From Pseudomonas sp. (GTDB lineage: Bacteria; Pseudomonadota; Gammaproteobacteria; Pseudomonadales; Pseudomonadaceae), in the NCBI RefSeq assembly GCF_030147005.1, contig NZ_JASLAW010000069.1, forward strand, positions 1 to 8,206: DNA of 8,206 nucleotides. The letters run 5' to 3'. Positions 4,908 to 8,206 of this stretch are shown here, one piece after another. Below the pieces are notes generated by a model. That model saw only the letters and a program-made list of their open reading frames with translations. It was not told the DNA's origin and searched no databases. A program made the translations under genes and the position numbers. Each line of letters opens with the position of its first letter. The first letter of the stretch is position 1.

Positions 4908-7013
4908 TCAAAGCGCGCGAGGGTGTGCCCAACCGACAACGTCCTCGGCCATCAACGGTGCCGACGCCCATGTGCCCTGGATGAACGAGCAACCATTGGC
5001 CTTGAGCCACTGCGACTGTTCAAGGGTTTCCACGCCCTCGGCGATCACCAGCACCTCAAAGTGCCGGCACAGATCAATGATGCTGCGGGCCATTGCGGCA
5101 TCGCGCGTGGAGCCGGGCAGACGGGCCACCAATTGCGGGTCCAGCTTGAGGGTGTCGAACGCAAGGTCACGCAGATGCGCGAGGGAACAGCGACCTGAGC
5201 CAAAATCATCCAGGGCGATGCGCACCCCCAGCTCACGCAGCAGCTTGAGTTGCTTAATGGATTCCTCAAGGTTATGCATCAGGCAGTCTTCACCCACCTG
5301 CACCTCCAATTGCCGCCCCTGTAACCCATGTCGATCGAGGACCTGCCGCAGTTGGCTGGCCAGGTTAGGCATATTGAACTGGCTGCCGCTCAGGCTCACG
5401 CTCAGCACCAGCTCATCATTGAAAGACGCTTGCCAGGCCTGGCGCTGGGCGGCGGCTTGCTGGTAAATCCAAGTGCTCAGCTCGCTGATCAGCCGTGCCT
5501 CTTCCAGCAACGGCAAAAACAAACCCGGCGACACGTCGCCCACGCTCGGGTGCTGCCAGCGCAGCAGTGCCTCCACACCGCGCAAATGCCCATCCTCGAG
5601 CGACACCTGAGGCTGGTACACCAGAATGAAATCCTTGTTTTGAATCGCAGTGCGCACGCTGTCTTCGAGCATCAGGCGTGAGCGGGCTCGGCCGTTCATT
5701 TCCTGATCGTAATAGCGATACTGCTGACGACCGGCGCGCTTGGCTTCGTACATGGCGATGTCCGCCGCACGCAACAGGCCACTCAGGTCCGAGCCGCAGT
5801 CCGGGAAGGTCGCGATACCGATGCTGGCCCCAAGCATCACTTCCAGCCCATCGACCTGCTGGCACACAGACACCCGTTCGATCAGTTTTTCCGCAATCTT
5901 CGCCGCCTGCTCGGGGAATTCCAGCTCCAGCAACGCAGTGAACTCATCCCCGCCCATGCGCCCAAGAATGTCGTAAGAGCGCAAACACGCCTGCATCTGC
6001 TCGGAAACCCAGCGCAGCACGCGATCACCCGCGTCGTGCCCCAAGGTATCGTTGACTCGCTTGAAGCCGTCCAGGTCCAGGTATAGCAGCACCAGCGACT
6101 GCTCATTGCGCTCGCTGCGCGACAACATGTTCTCCACCGTCTGGTAGAAACCCCGGCGATTGAGCAGCCCGGTCAACGGATCGGTCACCGCCTGGAACTC
6201 CAGCTGCTGGTGCAGGTGACGCACCTCGGACATGTCCAGCACCGTCACCACCATCGCCTTCTGCTCCGCGGGCAGGGGCGCGCAGGACAGCGCCACCGGC
6301 ACCTGCTGGCCACGACTGGTGCGCAAAATAGCGTCATGCAGGCGCCACGTTTCACCTTTGCGAAAGGCCTCGTACATCGCAAACCCCAACCAGGCCGGCA
6401 CATGGGGCTTTTGCAGGAAACTCAAGAAACTCTCGCCCTGCAACTCGGCCATCGTGGCATTGAGCAGCTTTGAAATAGCGGGGTTGGCGTACTCAATCAC
6501 GCTGCCCTCGCCCACCACCAGAATGCCTTCGGCGGCGTTGTCCAATACCGAGGCATTGAAGGCGCGGGCGGCTTCCAGGTCATGGCTCAACCGCTGCAGC
6601 GCGCGGCGATTGCGCTGATGCTCCAGCAGCGCCTGCACTTTGGGCTTGAGGATGTGTGGGTCGAAGGGCTTGAACAGGTAGTCGATCGCACCGCTGGCAT
6701 AGCCTTTGAGCACTGCGTCGGACGAGTGGGCATCGGCCGTGAGAAAGATAATCGGCGTCATGCTCGTACGCTGGTTGCCACGCATCAGGCGAGCCACCTC
6801 GAAGCCATCCATACCGGGCATTCGCACGTCCAGCAGCACCAGATCGACATCGTGAACCAGCAGCAATTCCAGGGCTTGCAAACCGGAAGTGGCGGTAATC
6901 ACTCGCCAGTCTTCGCGCTGCAACACTGCACGCATGCTGACGAGATTTTCCGGGTAATCATCGACCACCAAAAGAACCGAACTGCCTTCGCCGAGGTTTG
7001 GAGCGCAATCCAT
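4908..7013 (-). CDS. Response regulator with REC-PAS-GGDEF-EAL domains; probable diguanylate cyclase with degenerate EAL
   Basis: The ATG at 7013 follows AAGGAAGAG (7029-7021), giving 701 residues. REC (about 12-130) has the acidic pair Asp18-Asp19, phospho-acceptor Asp62, Thr92 and Lys115, so it should be phosphorylatable. A PAS domain covers about 150-262. GGDEF (about 272-435) has the metal-binding LDLDGFK with Asp313, Asn321, intact GGDEF (354-358) and an inhibitory-site motif RSYD (345-348) exactly five residues before it. The EAL domain (about 445-695) keeps EALLRW (481-486), Glu575, DDFG (602-605), LKLD with Lys623, EGVE (659-662) and QG (679-680). Two expected metal ligands are changed: Ser540 for the usual Asn (VSLS for VNLS) and Gln572 for the first Glu of the E-x-T-E motif (LEVQVGE). 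The protein likely makes c-di-GMP under REC control, with the EAL as a sensor or regulator. FimX has a similar order, but its REC and GGDEF are degenerate, so this is not FimX. No partner kinase is in the window. Confidence 0.93.
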   Translation of the reverse strand: MDCAPNLGEGSSVLLVVDDYPENLVSMRAVLQREDWRVITATSGLQALELLLVHDVDLVLLDVRMPGMDGFEVARLMRGNQRTSMTPIIFLTADAHSSDAVLKGYASGAIDYLFKPFDPHILKPKVQALLEHQRNRRALQRLSHDLEAARAFNASVLDNAAEGILVVGEGSVIEYANPAISKLLNATMAELQGESFLSFLQKPHVPAWLGFAMYEAFRKGETWRLHDAILRTSRGQQVPVALSCAPLPAEQKAMVVTVLDMSEVRHLHQQLEFQAVTDPLTGLLNRRGFYQTVENMLSRSERNEQSLVLLYLDLDGFKRVNDTLGHDAGDRVLRWVSEQMQACLRSYDILGRMGGDEFTALLELEFPEQAAKIAEKLIERVSVCQQVDGLEVMLGASIGIATFPDCGSDLSGLLRAADIAMYEAKRAGRQQYRYYDQEMNGRARSRLMLEDSVRTAIQNKDFILVYQPQVSLEDGHLRGVEALLRWQHPSVGDVSPGLFLPLLEEARLISELSTWIYQQAAAQRQAWQASFNDELVLSVSLSGSQFNMPNLASQLRQVLDRHGLQGRQLEVQVGEDCLMHNLEESIKQLKLLRELGVRIALDDFGSGRCSLAHLRDLAFDTLKLDPQLVARLPGSTRDAAMARSIIDLCRHFEVLVIAEGVETLEQSQWLKANGCSFIQGTWASAPLMAEDVVGWAHPRAL

Positions 7014-7042
7014 GCTACGTCTCTTCCTTAAGGAGCTGCACC

Positions 7043-7119
7043 GGTCACTTCGGGTACTTAAAACCGGACAAATAATGAGGCATCACTCTATCCCCGGTTA
7101 TAACAAAGCAGAAGTGACC
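7043..7119 (-). promoter_or_regulatory. Nested inverted repeats upstream of the c-di-GMP regulator
   Basis: GGTCACTTC (7043-7051) and GAAGTGACC (7111-7119) are perfect 9-bp inverted copies. Inside them AACCGG (7062-7067) pairs with CCGGTT (7094-7099). On the minus strand a TATAAC hexamer (7102-7097) is a possible -10, and the upstream GGTCACTTC arm would then cover the -35 region, where no TTGACA-like sequence is seen. That arrangement would suit an activator site at the promoter, with a second site in the leader. Alternatively, if transcription starts farther upstream, the arms could fold as a leader hairpin. I cannot choose between these from sequence alone. Confidence 0.4.
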
Positions 7120-7241
7120 TGGGTGCCATCATTGCGCCAAAGCCTGGGAAGCCGACTAACGGTAAGGCTCTGTAGGCCGCGTCCCACGGGCGACATGGCT
7201 TTTTGGCACTCCTCTGACGCCAATAAATTGCCGGTCAATGT

Positions 7242-7270
7242 TTAACAATTTGGTTAACACCACCTATAAA
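7242..7270 (+). promoter_or_regulatory. Sigma-70 type promoter of the PL7 lyase gene, with overlapping palindrome
   Basis: TTAACA (7242-7247, five of six consensus bases) and TATAAA (7265-7270, five of six) are separated by exactly 17 bp. Transcription would start near 7277, giving a leader of about 49 bases that contains a tiny hairpin (AGCCC-TC-GGGCT, 7281-7292). The inverted repeat TTAAC/GTTAA (7242-7246, 7253-7257) overlaps the -35 element, where a repressor could sit. Confidence 0.6.
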
Positions 7271-7325
7271 GAACCTGTGCAGCCCTCGGGCTAAAGCGTT
7301 CACCCCTCGCCAAAAGGCCAACACC

Positions 7326-7991
7326 ATGATCGACCTTTCCACCTGGAACCTGAGCATTCCGGTCGGCTCCCCGCCCACGACCATCGAAACCCCAAAGCTG
7401 CTCAGCGGTTTCAATGACCAGTATTTCCAGGCCGAAGGCAGCGATGTGCAGTTCTGGACCCCCGTCACCGGCACCCGCACCGAAAACGCCATTTACCCGC
7501 GCAGCGAGCTGCGCGAAACCTACGCCGACGGGCGCCTGCGCAACTGGACCTACCCTGAGGCCGACAACTTCCTGCGCGCCACGCTTACCGTCAACCAGGT
7601 ACCGTCCACCGGCAAAGTCGTGATCGGCCAGATCCACGCCTATGACAGCCAGAAACCGCTCATCAAGCTGGAGTACCAATTCAAGGAAAAAACCCAGACC
7701 GGCAATATCGTCGCCAAAGTGCGCATGCGCCCGGACGAGTCCGAAAGCCGCGTGATCCTCGTCGCCTCCAACGTGCCGCTGGAAAAGACCTTCACCTATG
7801 TAATCAACCTCAATAAAGCCGGGTTGCTCAGCGTGTATGCGGCCGACAGCGAATGGAATGAACGCATCGGCGCAGCCTGGGGCGACAAGCCGCTGTACTT
7901 CAAGGCGGGCGTGTATGTGCAGGACAACAGCGGGGACAGCAAGGAAGGGGCAAAGGTGACGTTTGCCAAGTTGGATATTGATCATGAGTGA
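7326..7991 (+). CDS. Polysaccharide lyase family 7 (alginate lyase), no signal peptide
   Basis: The 221-residue protein carries the three PL7 signatures: RSELRE (59-64), QIH (102-104) and YFKAGVY-V-Q (191-199; usual form YFKAGVYNQ). Expected active-site residues Arg63, Gln102, His104 and Tyr197 are all present. The size and the opening DLSTWNLSIP resemble P. aeruginosa PA1167, a compact one-domain PL7 enzyme, as I recall it. Family knowledge: PL7 enzymes cleave alginate by beta-elimination to unsaturated oligosaccharides, and Ile in QIH (rather than Val) is associated with activity on guluronate-containing segments. The chain starts directly with the lyase fold and has no Sec or lipoprotein signal, so export by the usual route is not expected. 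The ATG at 7326 has AAAAGG 8 bp upstream and its own promoter. It is divergent from the c-di-GMP regulator and followed by a stem-loop. Confidence 0.92.
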   Translation: MIDLSTWNLSIPVGSPPTTIETPKLLSGFNDQYFQAEGSDVQFWTPVTGTRTENAIYPRSELRETYADGRLRNWTYPEADNFLRATLTVNQVPSTGKVVIGQIHAYDSQKPLIKLEYQFKEKTQTGNIVAKVRMRPDESESRVILVASNVPLEKTFTYVINLNKAGLLSVYAADSEWNERIGAAWGDKPLYFKAGVYVQDNSGDSKEGAKVTFAKLDIDHE

Positions 7992-8017
7992 ATTGTCCTG
8001 TGATACCCAGGACGATT
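7991..8017. terminator. Stem-loop just after the lyase stop codon, possible terminator
   Basis: AATTGTCCTG (7991-8000) pairs with CAGGACGATT (8008-8017) through 10 positions, one of them a T-G wobble, around a 7-base loop. It begins at the last base of the lyase stop codon. No T-run follows on the plus strand, so it is at best a weak intrinsic terminator or a 3'-end stabilising hairpin. Confidence 0.45.
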
Positions 8018-8055
8018 CCTGAATAAGCCCACTGCCTCGAACCCGTCACGTCCCC

Positions 8056-8076
8056 CTGTGGGAGCCGGGCAAGCCC
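8056..8076. repeat. Left half of the REP hosting copy 3, including the left flanking 10-mer
   Basis: CTGTGGGAGCC followed by GGGCAAGCCC (8067-8076) is a typical REP arm and core. It differs from the arm before copy 2, but the 10-mer directly next to the element is identical. This supports insertion into a separate REP rather than duplication of one larger block. Confidence 0.6.
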
Positions 8077-8206
8077 CAATGCCGGTCAGTTAAGCGCTAA
8101 AGCAGAAAAACCTGCGACCTGTGGCGAGGGAGCTTGCTCCCGTTGGGGCGCGAAGCGGCCCCAAAAATGGGACTGCTACGCAGTCCAGCGGGAGCAAGCT
8201 CCCTCG
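8077..8206 (+). mobile_element. IS4-ended MITE carrying a REPIN-like palindrome, copy 3 (right end outside window)
   Basis: The first 130 bases of the element are present. The left terminal repeat begins CAATGCCGGTCAGTTAAG (8077-8094), one base different from copy 2 at the very end. Positions 8115-8206 are identical to window positions 1-92 of copy 1. The left REP arm (8119-8142), the two apical hairpins (stems 8143-8149/8158-8164 and 8170-8176/8180-8186) and most of the right arm (from 8189) are all intact. It lies 85 bp beyond the lyase stop and has the same orientation as copies 1 and 2. Confidence 0.8.

Larger units (their letters stand above)
7014..7325. promoter_or_regulatory. 312-bp divergent regulatory region between the c-di-GMP regulator and the alginate lyase
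   Basis: This gap holds control elements for both divergent genes and no credible gene. Near the regulator side are its Shine-Dalgarno (7021-7029) and the nested inverted repeats described separately (7043-7119). The middle, about 7120-7230, shows nothing I can interpret. The lyase side has a good sigma-70 promoter (7242-7270) and a leader of about 50 bases. An open frame on the plus strand beginning at 7012 crosses part of it, but it lacks a ribosome-binding site and coding character. Confidence 0.6.

Noticed and set aside
4203..5198. Plus-strand open frame (331 codons) across the winged-helix, peptidase and regulator genes
   Set aside because: It spans three well-supported minus-strand genes, has no domain, and is a shadow of their codon bias.
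4908..7013. Naming the large regulator FimX because of the REC-PAS-GGDEF-EAL order
   Set aside because: FimX has degenerate REC and GGDEF domains, while here the phospho-acceptor Asp, GGDEF and I-site are intact.
7201..7220. TTGGCAC-like sequence as a sigma-54 promoter
   Set aside because: The GG and GC elements are not 10 bp apart and no TTGC follows. The minus-strand TGGCAC near 7125-7130 fails the same test.
7012..7245. Small plus-strand open frame (77 codons) in the divergent intergenic region
   Set aside because: It begins at the regulator's start codon on the other strand, has no Shine-Dalgarno and no coherent protein character.
7254..7985. Antisense open frame (243 codons) opposite the PL7 lyase
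   Set aside because: Shadow frame; the plus-strand protein has all PL7 motifs, its own ribosome-binding site and a promoter.

Overview
The window looks like chromosome of a Pseudomonas, most likely of the P. fluorescens group. The coding sequence is GC-rich, the intergenic DNA contains REP-type palindromes typical of these genomes (cores such as GGGCAAGCCC and GGGAGCTTGCTCCC), and the genes (YccS, ElaA, a REC-PAS-GGDEF-EAL regulator, a PL7 alginate lyase) fit that genus. This is inference from sequence and memory; no search was run.

Layout. 1-139: the right part of a repeat element (copy 1). 261-2444 (+): yccS, an inner-membrane protein of the YccS/FUSC family. 2449-3186 (-): a periplasmic solute-binding protein, convergent with yccS and only 4 bp from it. 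3388-3840 (+): elaA, a GNAT acetyltransferase. 3853-4039: repeat copy 2, complete, between convergent genes. 4051-7013 (-): a three-gene block read from right to left, made of a large c-di-GMP regulator, a YgjP-like zinc peptidase and a small winged-helix protein. 7014-7325: a 312-bp divergent regulatory region. 7326-7991 (+): a PL7 alginate lyase with a good sigma-70 promoter. 8067-8206: repeat copy 3, cut by the window end.

The most striking non-coding feature is the repeat. Copy 2 can be read base by base as a 167-bp mobile element. It has 18-bp terminal inverted repeats (TAATGCC[G/A]GTCAGTTAAG) that resemble the ends of IS4. It is flanked by an exact 10-bp direct repeat, GGGCAAGCCC, which is the core of a REP palindrome. 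Removing the element and one 10-mer restores an ordinary REP. Inside the element is a second, different REP pair in inverted orientation (a REPIN-like 24-bp stem), capped by two more hairpins. It therefore reads as an IS4-ended MITE, carrying a REPIN, inserted into another REP. The partial copies 1 and 3 sit next to other REP cores and are almost identical in sequence, which suggests recent spread.

Among the genes, the regulator at 4908-7013 has an intact receiver domain and an intact GGDEF domain with an I-site. Two metal-binding positions of its EAL domain are changed (Asn to Ser, Glu to Gln), so it is probably a phosphorylation-controlled diguanylate cyclase with a non-catalytic EAL. It is divergent from the alginate lyase, and the shared intergenic region contains nested inverted repeats. 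A link between c-di-GMP signalling and alginate turnover is suggested by position only.
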